A stretch of DNA of 64,000 bases from Pseudomonadota bacterium (GTDB lineage Bacteria; Pseudomonadota; Gammaproteobacteria; Steroidobacterales; JBCBZW01), in assembly GCA_039193195.1 (NCBI GenBank), contig JBCCWS010000004.1, forward strand, positions 165,908-229,907, in the 5' to 3' direction. Below are positions 18,656-27,426 of the stretch, one piece after another. The notes under the pieces are model-generated. The model saw only the letters and a list, made by a program, of their open reading frames with translations. It had not been told where the DNA came from and did not search any database. Made by a program: the position numbers and the translations under genes. Within the stretch, counting starts at the first letter, position 1. Each line of letters starts with the position of its first letter.

Positions 18656-19609
18656 TTACTGGCCGACCGCTGAGGTGGTCGGGCCTTGCTTAGTGTTGAT
18701 GAAGGCTAAGGGGTCCACCGCGAGACCGTCTCGATGAACCTCGAAGTGAAGGTGGGGGCCGGTAGCACGGCCAGTCGCCCCCATCAGCGCGATCTTCTCA
18801 CCGCGTTCTACGGTCGCACCCACGGCGACGAGGTTCTTCTGGTTGTGGCCGTAGCGCGTGACCAGGCCAGCGCCGTGGTTGATCTCAACCAGGTTGCCAT
18901 AGCCGTAGCGGGGCCCTGAGAAGACCACTACACCCGAAGCCACCGCCACGATTGGAGAGCCTTCCCGACCGGCGAAGTCAACGCCTCGATGGTGCGCGCG
19001 ACGACCGGTAAAGGGATCGTTTCGGCGACCGAAGAAAGAGGAAATCCAGCCACTCGCTACCGGCATCCCCTCGGGGGTAGCAGCCTCGACGACGGCCCGC
19101 GTCTGCAACAGATCGGCGAGCGCAGAAAGTTGCAGCTCTTGTTTACCGGCGTTGTCCAAAACGCTCGACAGCTGCTGTTCAAGACCGCTGGACTCTTCAG
19201 GGGCTTCAATCCATCCGATAGCCGGACCGCCCTGAGAGGGGCTATGGGCGAAGTCGAACTCGGCGGGGTCTAGGGCGGCTTGCTGAACAAGGCGACTGCC
19301 TAGCGCATCCAGGCGCAGCATGCGCGCCTGCAGCTCGCCCAACTGTCGTGAGAAGGCCTCGTGCTCGCCAGCGCGAAGTACGCGCAGATCGTCAAGGTGC
19401 TCGCGTGCTTCAGCTAGTGAAAGGTGTAGCTGGTGTTGGGTGCTGTTGAACCAGTGGGCCTGGGCCAGCATGCCTGCGGCGAAAGAGACAGCCAACACGC
19501 AGAGCATTAGGGGGCCCACGAAGCCCGTGAAGCGGAGCGCCTCACCCGGCCTACGTAGGTCGAACCGTCGGGTTCGCGCCCCACGGGCAGTGACCAGCAT
19601 CACTTTCAT
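18656..19609 (-). CDS. Membrane-anchored M23 family metallopeptidase
   Basis: The 317-residue protein has a cytoplasmic basic N-terminus, one membrane helix (about residues 30-50), a coiled coil (about 60-105), a linker, and a C-terminal LytM domain. Zinc ligands are visible in HRGVDFAGREGSPI (His and Asp) and GPHLHFEVHRDG (HLH). The preceding GASGRVVV-like strand and GYGNLVEINHG match active family members. It probably hydrolyses peptidoglycan cross-links in the periplasm during growth or division. The 229 bp upstream, before the aceA stop, hold only the aceA terminator. Confidence 0.88.
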   Translation of the reverse strand: MKVMLVTARGARTRRFDLRRPGEALRFTGFVGPLMLCVLAVSFAAGMLAQAHWFNSTQHQLHLSLAEAREHLDDLRVLRAGEHEAFSRQLGELQARMLRLDALGSRLVQQAALDPAEFDFAHSPSQGGPAIGWIEAPEESSGLEQQLSSVLDNAGKQELQLSALADLLQTRAVVEAATPEGMPVASGWISSFFGRRNDPFTGRRAHHRGVDFAGREGSPIVAVASGVVVFSGPRYGYGNLVEINHGAGLVTRYGHNQKNLVAVGATVERGEKIALMGATGRATGPHLHFEVHRDGLAVDPLAFINTKQGPTTSAVGQ

Positions 19610-19789
19610 CCGAACGCTCTCCGCTCAAAGCAAGGCAGGGCCGTGGTTCAGCGGACACACGACTGCTCAGCCTTCAGCCTGTCACGGGGCACGCCCGGCA
19701 ACGAGGAACCGGGTCGCGAAATCGAGCAGAATCAAGGAGAACTGATGGCCCGCTCACAAGCCGCGGCGAGCGGAAGGAGAGGTCACAGA

Positions 19790-19825
19790 GGCCCGCCGGT
19801 GCGGATACGACCCACCGGCCGGGCC
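19790..19825 (-). terminator. GC-rich hairpin after aceA
   Basis: Arms GGCCCGCCGGTG (19790-19801) and CACCGGCCGGGCC (19813-19825) pair over 12 bp with one bulged base and an 11-base loop, 14 bp beyond the aceA stop. There is no clear U tract on the aceA transcript side, so this may be a weak or Rho-assisted terminator. Confidence 0.5.
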
Positions 19826-19838
19826 TGCGGCGGCTGCG

Positions 19839-21140
19839 CTAGCTGGCGGTCTTGAACTGCGCCTCTTCCGTGCTACCGGTCAGAGCGGTGGTGGAGGATG
19901 TACCCGAAGTCACCACGCTCTGCACAGCGTCAAAGTAGCCGGTGCCGACGAAAGACTGGTGCTTGGTGGCCCGGAAGCCGTTCTCCTCTTGGGCGAACTC
20001 GCGCTGTTGCATCTGCGAGTAGGCGTACATGCCGTCCTTAGCGTAGGCCTGGCTGAGTTCGAACATGCCGAGGTTGAGGTTATGCCAGCCGGCGAGGGTG
20101 ATGAATTGGAACTTATAACCCATGCGCCCCAGCTCCTCGCGGAAGGTCCGCATAGTGTCGTCGTCTAGGTTCTTCTTCCAGTTGAAGGAAGGCGAGCAGT
20201 TGTAGGCGAGCAGCTGATCGGGGTACTCGGCGTGAATGGCGTCGGCAAAACGACGCGCCTGATCGAGATCGGGCTTCGAGGTCTCGCACCAGATCAGGTC
20301 GGCGTAGGGAGCGTAGGCGAGGCCACGCGCGATCGCCTGGTCCAGGCCGTTGTTGACGTTGAAGAAACCCTCGTGGGTGCGACCGCCGGCGAGAAACGGC
20401 TTGTCGCGATCGTCAATGTCGGACGTGAGAAGATTGGCCGCGTCGGCATCCGTGCGCGCGATGACGAGCGTGGGCACGTCCATCACGTCCGCCGCAAGCC
20501 GTGCGGCGACGAGCTTGTTGATAGCCTCTTGCGTCGGCACTAGCACCTTGCCGCCAAGATGCCCGCACTTCTTAGCCGAGGACAGCTGGTCCTCGAAATG
20601 CACGCCTGCCACGCCGGCCTTGATCATTGCCTTCATCAGCTCGAAGGCGTTCAGGTTGCCGCCGAAACCCGCTTCGGCATCGGCCACGATGGGAACCAAC
20701 CAGTCCACGGAGCTATCGCCATTCAGGGCGTAGATCTCATCGGTGCGCAGGAGGGCGTTGTTGATGCGCTCGACCATCTTGGGCACCGAGTCCACGGGGT
20801 AGAGGCTCTGATCCGGATACACCTCCCCGGCGCTGTTGCCGTCGCCAGCGACCTGCCATCCAGAGCAGTAGATCGCCCGTAGGCCGGCTTGTACCTCTTG
20901 GATGGCCTGGTTGCCCGTCATTGCACCGAGCCCGCACAAGGGCTGGTCCTCATGAATCCGTGCCCACATCTTCTCTGCACCCAGGCGCGAGAGGCTGTAC
21001 TCGATCTGCACGTGGCCACGAAGCTTGACGACGTCCTCAGCGCTGTAGGGGCGCTCGACGCTCTTCCATCGTGGATTTTCCTGCCATTCGGCTTCGAGTT
21101 GGCGGACTTGCTCTTCACGGGAGGGGGTGGGGTTGGTCAT
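19839..21140 (-). CDS. aceA: Isocitrate lyase
   Basis: Cleaves isocitrate to glyoxylate and succinate, the first step of the glyoxylate bypass needed for growth on acetate and fatty acids. The 433-residue protein carries the catalytic motif KKCGH (residues 190-194, nucleophile Cys192) and the metal-binding region around [10 protein letters not shown]. The frame runs back to 21227, but ATG 21140 gives the normal N-terminus and has an upstream GGAG. It is transcribed away from a RamB/ScfR-type regulator, with tandem operator-like repeats between them. Malate synthase is not in the window. Acetyl-CoA synthetase and the FadB-like gene elsewhere in the window feed the same pathway. Confidence 0.97.
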   Translation of the reverse strand: MTNPTPSREEQVRQLEAEWQENPRWKSVERPYSAEDVVKLRGHVQIEYSLSRLGAEKMWARIHEDQPLCGLGAMTGNQAIQEVQAGLRAIYCSGWQVAGDGNSAGEVYPDQSLYPVDSVPKMVERINNALLRTDEIYALNGDSSVDWLVPIVADAEAGFGGNLNAFELMKAMIKAGVAGVHFEDQLSSAKKCGHLGGKVLVPTQEAINKLVAARLAADVMDVPTLVIARTDADAANLLTSDIDDRDKPFLAGGRTHEGFFNVNNGLDQAIARGLAYAPYADLIWCETSKPDLDQARRFADAIHAEYPDQLLAYNCSPSFNWKKNLDDDTMRTFREELGRMGYKFQFITLAGWHNLNLGMFELSQAYAKDGMYAYSQMQQREFAQEENGFRATKHQSFVGTGYFDAVQSVVTSGTSSTTALTGSTEEAQFKTAS

Positions 21141-21274
21141 GGGGCTTCGGCTCCAAGGGGGTTCGAGGGACCAGCAGGGCATCGGGTTGAGAGGCAGTCG
21201 CACAGGCGGGCACGCGCCGGTGTACATGCGACGTTCTCTGAGTGAGCTTACTGCTGTTGGGGAAAAAACTTCAC

Positions 21275-21303
21275 ATTGAAAATTTCACAGTGTAAATTTC
21301 ACT
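21275..21303. promoter_or_regulatory. Two tandem near-palindromic operator-like sites between aceA and its putative regulator
   Basis: Two 15-base units share the core AAATTTCAC and sit 14 bp apart: ATTGAAAATTTCACA at 21275-21289 and AGTGTAAATTTCACT at 21289-21303. The second is an imperfect palindrome (AGTG and CACT ends around an AT-rich centre). A third TTCAC at 21270-21274 keeps the 14-bp period. The sites lie 88 bp from the regulator start and about 135-163 bp from the aceA start. The arrangement fits binding of the neighbouring HTH regulator as a multimer. This assignment is inference. Confidence 0.6.
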
Positions 21304-21390
21304 GATATACGCTCATCAACACCAGTGAGTCGCTCCAACGATACTTATGCTGGAGCGGGACATCGGTCGCAGAAACAGGTCGGATTGACG

Positions 21391-22980
21391 ATGTCGACGC
21401 TCCTAAGACGCGCGCATTTTTTGGGCGCCAAGCTTCGGACCCTACGCAAAAGGCACGCCTGGACCTTGGAGGAGGTCTCCACGCGCTGTGCACGCTTGGA
21501 CCCTGGCAACGCACCGTCCGTGTCCTACTTGAGCATGATCGAGACCGGCAAGCGGGTACCCTCCCGAGCCCTGCTCGACCTGCTGGCCGACGCCTTCCAA
21601 AAGCCCGCCTCATGGTTCTTGGACGAGTCTGGTAACGCCAGCGAGCCCACCCAAGCAGATGGCCGTGCGCGAAGCGCGAGTCCAGCCAATGTGCTGACCA
21701 GCTTCAACCTCGAACCCCGGGCCCTGTTCTCCGAGGGCCAGCTGGAACGCGCCATCCCCGAGCTCCTCAGTCAAACCGGTACGACTGGCTATCAGTTTGC
21801 TCAGCTGCTGATCCGCTCCTTCCAGGAGGCGCGGCACAATAGCCTTCCCGACCTAGAACGGGCGGCCGAGTCGGTGGGCGGCAAGCGCTTTGCGCTGCAG
21901 ACCGAGGATCTCTTCGCGCTAGCCGATGAGGTCGGTTTACGGATTCGTTGGTTCGACCGGTCGCCCTTCGACACCGGGAGTCAGGAGCAGGGGGCTGCCC
22001 ATCGCGCCCTGGTACGGTCGTTCTTCGATCCGCCGCACACGATCTACCTCAATCGTCAGCTCGAGCGTGCTCCCGCACGCGTGAAGTACGACGTGGCCAC
22101 CCACATCGGCCATCAGGTGTTGCACGGAGGCGATGGCAAGCGCTCCTTCCATACGACGGGTGGCTGGGGCGGCGGCTCCGCTTTGCAAGACGCCTATGGT
22201 ATCGCTTCCGAGGAGGTGCTGTTCGCCTGGCGCGACTTCGAGTGCGGGTTCTTCGCTGACGCGCTGCTTTGCCCACGAACGGCCTACCGTGACTTCCTGC
22301 AGCGCCACGAATACGACATGCAGGTGGGCGTCGAGCGCTTGGATCTCACCCTGTCCGTGTTGATGCGCCGTGCGACAGCCGTGTCGCCGTATCAGCACTG
22401 GCACTACTTGGATGCCTACGATGAGGGACAGCTGCGCCATGTGTATCGAGGCAACGGCATCGCCTTGCCGTGGGGGAATATGCGCATGGTGCTCAACCCC
22501 TGCCGCCAGTGGGCTGTGTTCCGCGTGATTCGGGCCGCCGATCGCACGCCCTTCGCACAGATCAGCATCATGGAGCACGAGGGGCAACGCAGCTTGTATG
22601 CGTGCGAGACGCACCAATCGCAGGACGCCGCTGGCAATCGCCACGTCATCTGCATGGGAGTCGACCTAGGGCCTGCCCTAGAGACGCAGGACGGTGATGC
22701 GCAATCGGTGATTTCGAGTATCGCGCAGGCGTGCTACGCGGCGGGCGGTGAAGCACCCGTGCCGGACGCTGCGGCTGACCAGTTGGCCCGCGCCGCTCGT
22801 GTCCTGAACATCGGCTGGGTTCGCCATGGACTGCGCCGGCCCGCCAACGTTATCTGCGCACGAAACTCGCACTGTCCGCGCAGCACGCCCTGCCAGGGGA
22901 ATCGGCCGCCGCAGCCTCGACCCTTGTTGGAGCGTGTGCGTGAGGAGATCCTGAGTGAGGTCCACGGTCAACAGGTGTAG
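21391..22980 (+). CDS. RamB/ScfR-type XRE-family regulator of acetate or short-chain fatty acid metabolism
   Basis: The 529-residue protein has an N-terminal helix-turn-helix of the XRE class (residues 13-76, LGAKLRTLRKRHAWTLEEVS onward), followed by the long C-terminal region of the short-chain fatty acid regulator family, which includes the IrrE-like peptidase-fold segment and a cysteine-rich end (CARNSHCPRSTPCQGN). Known relatives such as RamB of Corynebacterium control glyoxylate-bypass genes including isocitrate lyase. Here it is transcribed divergently from aceA, which supports the same role. ATG 21391 is preferred over an upstream GTG at 21325 because it starts just before the HTH. Confidence 0.82.
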   Translation: MSTLLRRAHFLGAKLRTLRKRHAWTLEEVSTRCARLDPGNAPSVSYLSMIETGKRVPSRALLDLLADAFQKPASWFLDESGNASEPTQADGRARSASPANVLTSFNLEPRALFSEGQLERAIPELLSQTGTTGYQFAQLLIRSFQEARHNSLPDLERAAESVGGKRFALQTEDLFALADEVGLRIRWFDRSPFDTGSQEQGAAHRALVRSFFDPPHTIYLNRQLERAPARVKYDVATHIGHQVLHGGDGKRSFHTTGGWGGGSALQDAYGIASEEVLFAWRDFECGFFADALLCPRTAYRDFLQRHEYDMQVGVERLDLTLSVLMRRATAVSPYQHWHYLDAYDEGQLRHVYRGNGIALPWGNMRMVLNPCRQWAVFRVIRAADRTPFAQISIMEHEGQRSLYACETHQSQDAAGNRHVICMGVDLGPALETQDGDAQSVISSIAQACYAAGGEAPVPDAAADQLARAARVLNIGWVRHGLRRPANVICARNSHCPRSTPCQGNRPPQPRPLLERVREEILSEVHGQQV

Positions 22981-23197
22981 CCGCCGCGGCCAACTCAATT
23001 TTTCCGTTAGCCTTACAGCCAGCCGCTGTGTGACGGCGCACACGGGCCGCCAAGCAATAGCTGTGAATCCACCGATCGCGCGCTCGCGACCGGTCGCCGC
23101 ATCCGTCGGCTTGCGCAGTGCATACGGCCACTTACCTGCGGCATACTGTTGCGGGGAAGCCGTTGCGTTTCGCCAGCTCGACATCGGGGGAAGCATC

Positions 23198-23626
23198 GTG
23201 AAGATTCGACAGTACGCAGTGGGATTCTTGTTTTGCTGCTCGCTCAGCACCACCGCTGCAGTGGCGGCGGAAGCCTGCTCGCTCGAGCGCGGTGCGGAGT
23301 GCTTTGACCGAGGGCGCGCGGAGAGCCCCTCCGGCAGCGGGGAAACCGCCGCCGCTCAGGATAGCGAGGCCGAGGGATCCAGGTACACGTGGGATGACCT
23401 CGTCGAGCTCGTGCCGGAACTGCGCGAGTACGATCTGCGGTACCGGCGTAGAACCAGCGACGAAAGTGAGGATGAGGAGCGCAACCCCCTCGTATGCCGA
23501 AAATTCACGGTCACCGGCACGCGCATCCCCCAGCGCCGCTGTGCGCCGCTCCTGCAGTTCGTGGCCTACAAGCTAGCCCAACGTCGCCGCGCTGAAAGAA
23601 CCCGGGTAGAGATTCTCTTGCGCTAG
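23198..23626 (+). CDS. Exported acidic hypothetical protein
   Basis: About 142 residues starting at GTG 23198, with GGGGG AAGC eight to twelve bases upstream. It begins with a signal peptide (KIRQYAVGFLFCCSLSTTAAVAAEA), then a Glu/Ser-rich segment, a DDLVELVPELREYDLRYRRR stretch and a basic C-terminus with two cysteines (LVCRKF and RRCAPLL) that could form a disulfide. I recognise no family. The longer frame from 22955 overlaps the regulator gene and is not convincing. Confidence 0.5.
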   Translation: MKIRQYAVGFLFCCSLSTTAAVAAEACSLERGAECFDRGRAESPSGSGETAAAQDSEAEGSRYTWDDLVELVPELREYDLRYRRRTSDESEDEERNPLVCRKFTVTGTRIPQRRCAPLLQFVAYKLAQRRRAERTRVEILLR

Positions 23627-23890
23627 CGAGCAGGCTGCTGCTCCCCGCAGTTTGCACGCCTTTATCGTAGCGTCGACGGGGGCACCACGCGTCCAGAGGT
23701 GCCCGAACCGCTGGCGAACACCTCTCGCCCGGCCGCCCCAGGCGGCGTTCACTCGTTATTCCTCGCGCACGAACCATCCGACAGTGGTAGCATCCGCCCC
23801 CGAAGGCGGCTGTAAGCAACGGACATAACAACGATTTTCCGTCGCGGGCGATCAGCAGAGGGCCGCCGAGTAGGGGATAGGACGTACAGA

Positions 23891-24316
23891 TTGGACGGCG
23901 ACACAGCACACAATATCCCGAGTGAGCTCTCGCGCCTACGACGCTTCACCGCTATCGGTATCTTCAACACCGGCGTGGATTTGGCGGTGTTCTCTCTATT
24001 GCGCTTGGTCTTCGAGGCGCCGTTGCTGGTGGCCAACTCCGCCGGGTTCAGCTGTGCAGTGACGTGCGGGTTCTTCCTCAACCGGCGCTGGACCTTCGCC
24101 GATCGTCGACACCACCAGCCGATGGCCCGCCAGTATCTCGTGTTCCTAGCGCTCGCCTTCGGTGGTCTCACCGTATCTAACGCCGTGGTGTGGTGGTTAT
24201 CGCAGAGTGTTCCGGACCTCACCGCGAAGCTGGCGTCGTTCGTCTTCATCTTCGCCTGGAACTACACGACCTCACGCCTGATCGTCTTTCGTCGCAATCC
24301 TGATCTGTGCACCTAG
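23891..24316 (+). CDS. GtrA family membrane protein
   Basis: A 141-residue protein with four hydrophobic helices, matching GtrA: RFTAIGIFNTGVDLAVFSLL at the start, GFFLNRRWTFADRR in the middle and FAWNYTTSRLIVFR at the end are the family signatures. GtrA proteins are thought to flip or transfer undecaprenyl-linked sugars during cell-surface polysaccharide synthesis. No glycosyltransferase is adjacent. The start is a TTG at 23891, the earliest in frame; a few residues of uncertainty remain. The 264 bp upstream hold only short GC-rich hairpins. Confidence 0.82.
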   Translation: MDGDTAHNIPSELSRLRRFTAIGIFNTGVDLAVFSLLRLVFEAPLLVANSAGFSCAVTCGFFLNRRWTFADRRHHQPMARQYLVFLALAFGGLTVSNAVVWWLSQSVPDLTAKLASFVFIFAWNYTTSRLIVFRRNPDLCT

Positions 24317-24454
24317 GCTCACCTCCCAGAATCCCGCAACCCTGTCCGTACCAGCGGACCGGGGGTGGGTGCAAGCATCGCAGTGCGCTGGACCGAGTCG
24401 GGCGCTATGCTCGGCAAGCTCCGGTGAGAGCATGCGTGGAGGGAGAGGGCGTCA

Positions 24455-25390
24455 GTGGGCACGGCAACTGCCAGCCGACCAATGGCTGTCAACGAGTGGT
24501 TAATGCTGATCGCCCTCTCGGTGCTGTGGGGCGGGTCATACTTTTTCATCGAGATTGCCCTCGCGTCGTTGCCGCCCATGACTATCGTCGCCGCGCGACT
24601 CATGCTCGCCTCGGTCGCCCTGCTTGCGGTACTGCGCCTCGCCGGACTGCCGTTACCCAGCCGACCGCAGCTCTGGTGGGCATTGCTCTGCATGGGCGCG
24701 TTGAACAACGTGATCCCCTTTACGCTGATCGTCTGGGGGCAAACCCACATTACCAGTGGCCTGGCATCGATCCTGAACGGCACCGCGCCGTTGTTCACGG
24801 TCGTGATCGCCCATGCCGTGACAAGCGATGAGAAGCTCACCGCATCGCGGATAGTCGGCGTACTACTGGGTCTGATAGGCGTGGCCGTGATGGTCGGCGT
24901 ATCGGCACTGCGGTCCCTCGGAGTCGCCAATCTCGCCCAGCTGGCGGTGCTCGGTGCTGCGCTTTCCTACGCTTGCGCAGGGATCTACGGACGGCGTTTC
25001 AGGGCCATGGGAGTCGGGCCACTTCCCAGCGCAACCGGCCAAGTCATCGCCTCGAGCCTGGTCATGGTGCCGCTGGCGATGGCCGTGGATCAGCCTTGGG
25101 CCCTGCCAGGGCCGGTGCCGCTGAGTGCCTTAGGGGCAGTGCTCGCCCTTGCCCTAGGATCGACAGCACTCGCCTACATTCTGTACTTTCACATTCTGCA
25201 GTCCGCGGGACCCACCAACCTCATCCTGGTCACCTTCCTCATCCCGGTGACCGCTATCCTGCTTGGGGTGGCGATCCTCGGCGAGCAACTGCGCTTGCAA
25301 GAAGCACTTGGCATGTTGTTGATCGGCGGTGGCTTGGCCGCCATCGACGGTCGTCCGATGCGCTGGCTCCTTCAACGCCTACTGCACTGA
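24455..25390 (+). CDS. EamA (DMT superfamily) transporter
   Basis: A 311-residue cytoplasmic membrane protein with ten predicted helices arranged as two EamA repeats. The first repeat starts near LIALSVLWGGSYFFIEIAL, the second near QLAVLGAALSYACAGIYGRR, and the end AILGEQLRLQEALGMLLIGGG is typical. DMT carriers export metabolites or amino acids, and the substrate cannot be told. The GTG start at 24455 is preceded by a strong GGAGGGAGAGG ribosome site. It is a single gene, with no partner nearby. Confidence 0.88.
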   Translation: MGTATASRPMAVNEWLMLIALSVLWGGSYFFIEIALASLPPMTIVAARLMLASVALLAVLRLAGLPLPSRPQLWWALLCMGALNNVIPFTLIVWGQTHITSGLASILNGTAPLFTVVIAHAVTSDEKLTASRIVGVLLGLIGVAVMVGVSALRSLGVANLAQLAVLGAALSYACAGIYGRRFRAMGVGPLPSATGQVIASSLVMVPLAMAVDQPWALPGPVPLSALGAVLALALGSTALAYILYFHILQSAGPTNLILVTFLIPVTAILLGVAILGEQLRLQEALGMLLIGGGLAAIDGRPMRWLLQRLLH

Positions 25391-25485
25391 TCCGCGCCTA
25401 GGCCTTGCCTAGTGCGCGCCCGCTCCCGTAGGCCCACCGCGCGCTTCCGTGTAAGCTGCGCGGCAAATCAGCTGAGGAGCGCGGG

Positions 25486-26217
25486 TTGCGCAAATACATC
25501 ATCAAGGGGGGCAAGCACCTGCTGCGCTGGTTCGGCAAGTTTCAGGCGAAGCACTCCAAGCTGCCCACCACACCCTTTATCGACAACGCCGTGTTCCCCT
25601 GGGTCCCAGCGCTTGAGGCGCAGTCAGCGGTGATTCGCGGGGAGCTAGATCGCCTGCTGGAGCATCCGGAGGACATCCCCGCGTTCCACCAGCTCTCGCC
25701 AGACCAAAAGCGGATCTCCAAGGGCAACAACTGGAAGACCTTTGCCTTTTGCGTGATGGGGCAGCGGCTCGAGGACAACTGTGCGCTCTGCCCGCAGACG
25801 GCGGTGGCCCTGCAGGGGATTCCAGGGCTGCAGAATGCGTGGTTCTCGATCCTCGCGCCCCAGTACCACATCCTTCCCCACCGTGGCCCGACGCGAGCCT
25901 TGGTGCGGGTGCATCTGGCCCTGCGCGTGCCAGAGAGTGCGGGCGACTGCTGGATCCGCGTAGACACGCAACGCTATCACTGGCGCGAGGGCGAGGTCGT
26001 CCTCTTCGACGACACCTATGAGCATGAGGTGTACAACAACACCGACGAGGTACGCGTGGTGTTGTTCATCGACGTGCTTCGACCTATGGACCGCGTTGGG
26101 CAGTGGGTGAACGGTGCGTTGCTGGCTCTACTGAAGTCATCGACCTACGTGAAGAAACCGCTGGCAAACCTCCGGGAGTGGAACCGCGCGCATCCGCCGC
26201 GCGGCAACGCTGGGTAA
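25486..26217 (+). CDS. Aspartyl/asparaginyl beta-hydroxylase family dioxygenase (LpxO-like)
   Basis: A Fe(II)- and 2-oxoglutarate-dependent oxygenase of 243 residues. The catalytic residues fall at family spacing: His132 in PHRG, Arg141 in VRVHL, and His180 in DDTYEHEVYN. Relatives hydroxylate aspartate or asparagine side chains, or the secondary acyl chain of lipid A (LpxO). The basic N-terminus (KYIIKGGKHLLRWFGK) could associate with membrane, which slightly favours an LpxO-like role. TTG 25486 is the start, with GAGGAG eight bases upstream. Substrate is undetermined. Confidence 0.8.
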   Translation: MRKYIIKGGKHLLRWFGKFQAKHSKLPTTPFIDNAVFPWVPALEAQSAVIRGELDRLLEHPEDIPAFHQLSPDQKRISKGNNWKTFAFCVMGQRLEDNCALCPQTAVALQGIPGLQNAWFSILAPQYHILPHRGPTRALVRVHLALRVPESAGDCWIRVDTQRYHWREGEVVLFDDTYEHEVYNNTDEVRVVLFIDVLRPMDRVGQWVNGALLALLKSSTYVKKPLANLREWNRAHPPRGNAG

Positions 26218-26531
26218 GTCACCACGCCGTGCCGCGCGTCCGATCTTGGCCTCTCCAGCTTCCAGCGCCAGGAGGCGCGGTGCCAGCGACGGATCAGCGC
26301 GTGGGCGCATCTCGTGGGGAAGTTCGGCTCCAGTCGCGATCAGACGCCGACGAGGATTGCGCGCTGCGCAGCTAACAGAATCTATCGTTGGCTCAGTGCG
26401 CAAAAAAACCAACAGCAGGGCAGGGTATCCCGTTGCAGCGCGGGCGCAAGACCGTGGCAACGGATGTGCTCATGATGACCGGATACGCCCCTGGACTTGA
26501 TTTCGCCGAGCCCGCATCGGACTATCTACGT
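26218..26531. other. Non-coding stretch before the cobalamin riboswitch
   Basis: These 314 bp carry no gene I can support. Short open frames exist on both strands but none has a ribosome site or protein-like composition. The stretch should contain the promoter of the riboswitch transcript; I could not pick out a convincing -35/-10 pair. Confidence 0.6.
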
Positions 26532-26721
26532 CGACGGTGCCCGAAGGGGCATAACAGGGAATCCGGTGCCCGGTCATTACTATGCGTGGCTGGAATACCG
26601 GAGCTGCCCCCGCAACTGTGAGCGGTGAAGCGCGCTGACCCGAGTCACTGATGCCCCCCTAGTACCGGGACATCGGGAAGACCAGCGCCGCCATGCCCGC
26701 AAGCCAGGAGACCTACCGTCG
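26532..26721 (+). ncRNA. Cobalamin riboswitch
   Basis: A complete AdoCbl-type riboswitch on the plus strand. The closing P1 stem is perfect over 7 bp: CGACGGT at 26532-26538 with ACCGTCG at 26715-26721. Between them lie the conserved blocks in order: GGGGCATAACAGGGAATCCGGTG, given here by its core GGGAATCCGGTG; the core GAGCTGCCCCCGCAACTGTG and following AGCGG near 26600-26625; GTCACTG at about 26644; and the B12 box, AGCCAGGAGACC near 26702-26713. Such elements repress B12 synthesis, B12 or cobalt uptake, or B12-independent isoenzymes. No recognisable gene of those classes follows, which is odd. Confidence 0.93.
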
Positions 26722-26751
26722 CGTTGCTCAGCTGTTCTGGTCGGCCGGGGT

Positions 26752-26937
26752 GTGCCGTTGGAGGTCATTATCAAATCCGTCGTGAAATCCGGCGACGGCT
26801 TCACGTCGTTGTTGGCGACCTCGCTCGCCGCCGCCGCATTGCTCGATACTTCACACGGCGGCGCCAGCTGCTGCGCCGACCATAGCGATGAGGCTGCTGC
26901 TTGGTCGGGCGCGCATGCCGACGGTATAGGTTTGTGA
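26752..26937 (+). CDS. Short uncertain ORF directly behind the riboswitch
   Basis: Sixty-one codons starting at GTG 26752, 31 bp after the riboswitch. The product has one weakly hydrophobic Ala/Leu segment (FTSLLATSLAAAALL) followed by a His/Cys/Asp-rich end (HGGASCCADHSDE). I recognise no family. Its TGA overlaps the ATG of the next frame as TGATG, which is the pattern of coupled genes and is the main argument that it is real. It could also be the remnant of a small metal-transport protein such as CbtB, but I see no specific match. Confidence 0.3.
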   Translation: MPLEVIIKSVVKSGDGFTSLLATSLAAAALLDTSHGGASCCADHSDEAAAWSGAHADGIGL

Positions 26938-27350
26938 TGGATGCGTGCATAAGCGGCGCGGGAAAGGTGATTCCATTCCCCCGCAAGCGCTTGAACACCA
27001 AGGTCACTGCCAGCCGCGAGCAACTCGAAGCATTCTTTCTGGGCCATCGATCTAGGCACGCAAGCGGCGAGGCAGCAGTGATGGCATGGTTGAGGGCGCT
27101 GCCTTCTGCGCGATGCCACGGCCGTGCGGCCTGGGCAATGCGGGTGCACCTTGTGGAGCTCTCGCGGCATGAAGCGCGGCGCCACGAGGAAGGGGAGGAG
27201 AGGGCTACGGTTGCCTGCCCCCCGCCACGCCCGTTGGTCACCGGGCAAAACCTGCGGCAGCGGCAAGTGCTCGCACTGCTCGGAGCGATCAGCCGGCACT
27301 GCTGTGCGAGCGGAACATGTCGTCGAGCCAATCGCGTGGTTCAACCATGA
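26937..27350 (+). CDS. Uncertain ORF coupled to the preceding one
   Basis: From ATG 26937 the frame encodes 137 residues. The first 50 (GKVIPFPRKRLNTKVTASRE onward) look protein-like; the rest is Arg/His/Ala-rich and resembles the out-of-frame composition of GC-rich DNA. I recognise no family. It may be a genuine riboswitch-controlled gene, a frameshifted gene, or a decayed one. The overlapping frame on the minus strand (26580-27374) is even less protein-like. Confidence 0.3.
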   Translation: MDACISGAGKVIPFPRKRLNTKVTASREQLEAFFLGHRSRHASGEAAVMAWLRALPSARCHGRAAWAMRVHLVELSRHEARRHEEGEERATVACPPPRPLVTGQNLRQRQVLALLGAISRHCCASGTCRRANRVVQP

Positions 27351-27426
27351 ATGCGCAACGCGGCTGCAGTACATGGACTTCGGTACGCTCCGCTACACCG
27401 GTTGGCTGGCCGACGGCAAGATAAAC

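Noticed and set aside
26580-27374. A 264-codon open frame on the minus strand over the riboswitch and following ORFs
   Set aside because: It runs through the antisense of a clear cobalamin riboswitch and its composition (Arg, Ser, Pro, Cys rich) is that of a shadow frame.
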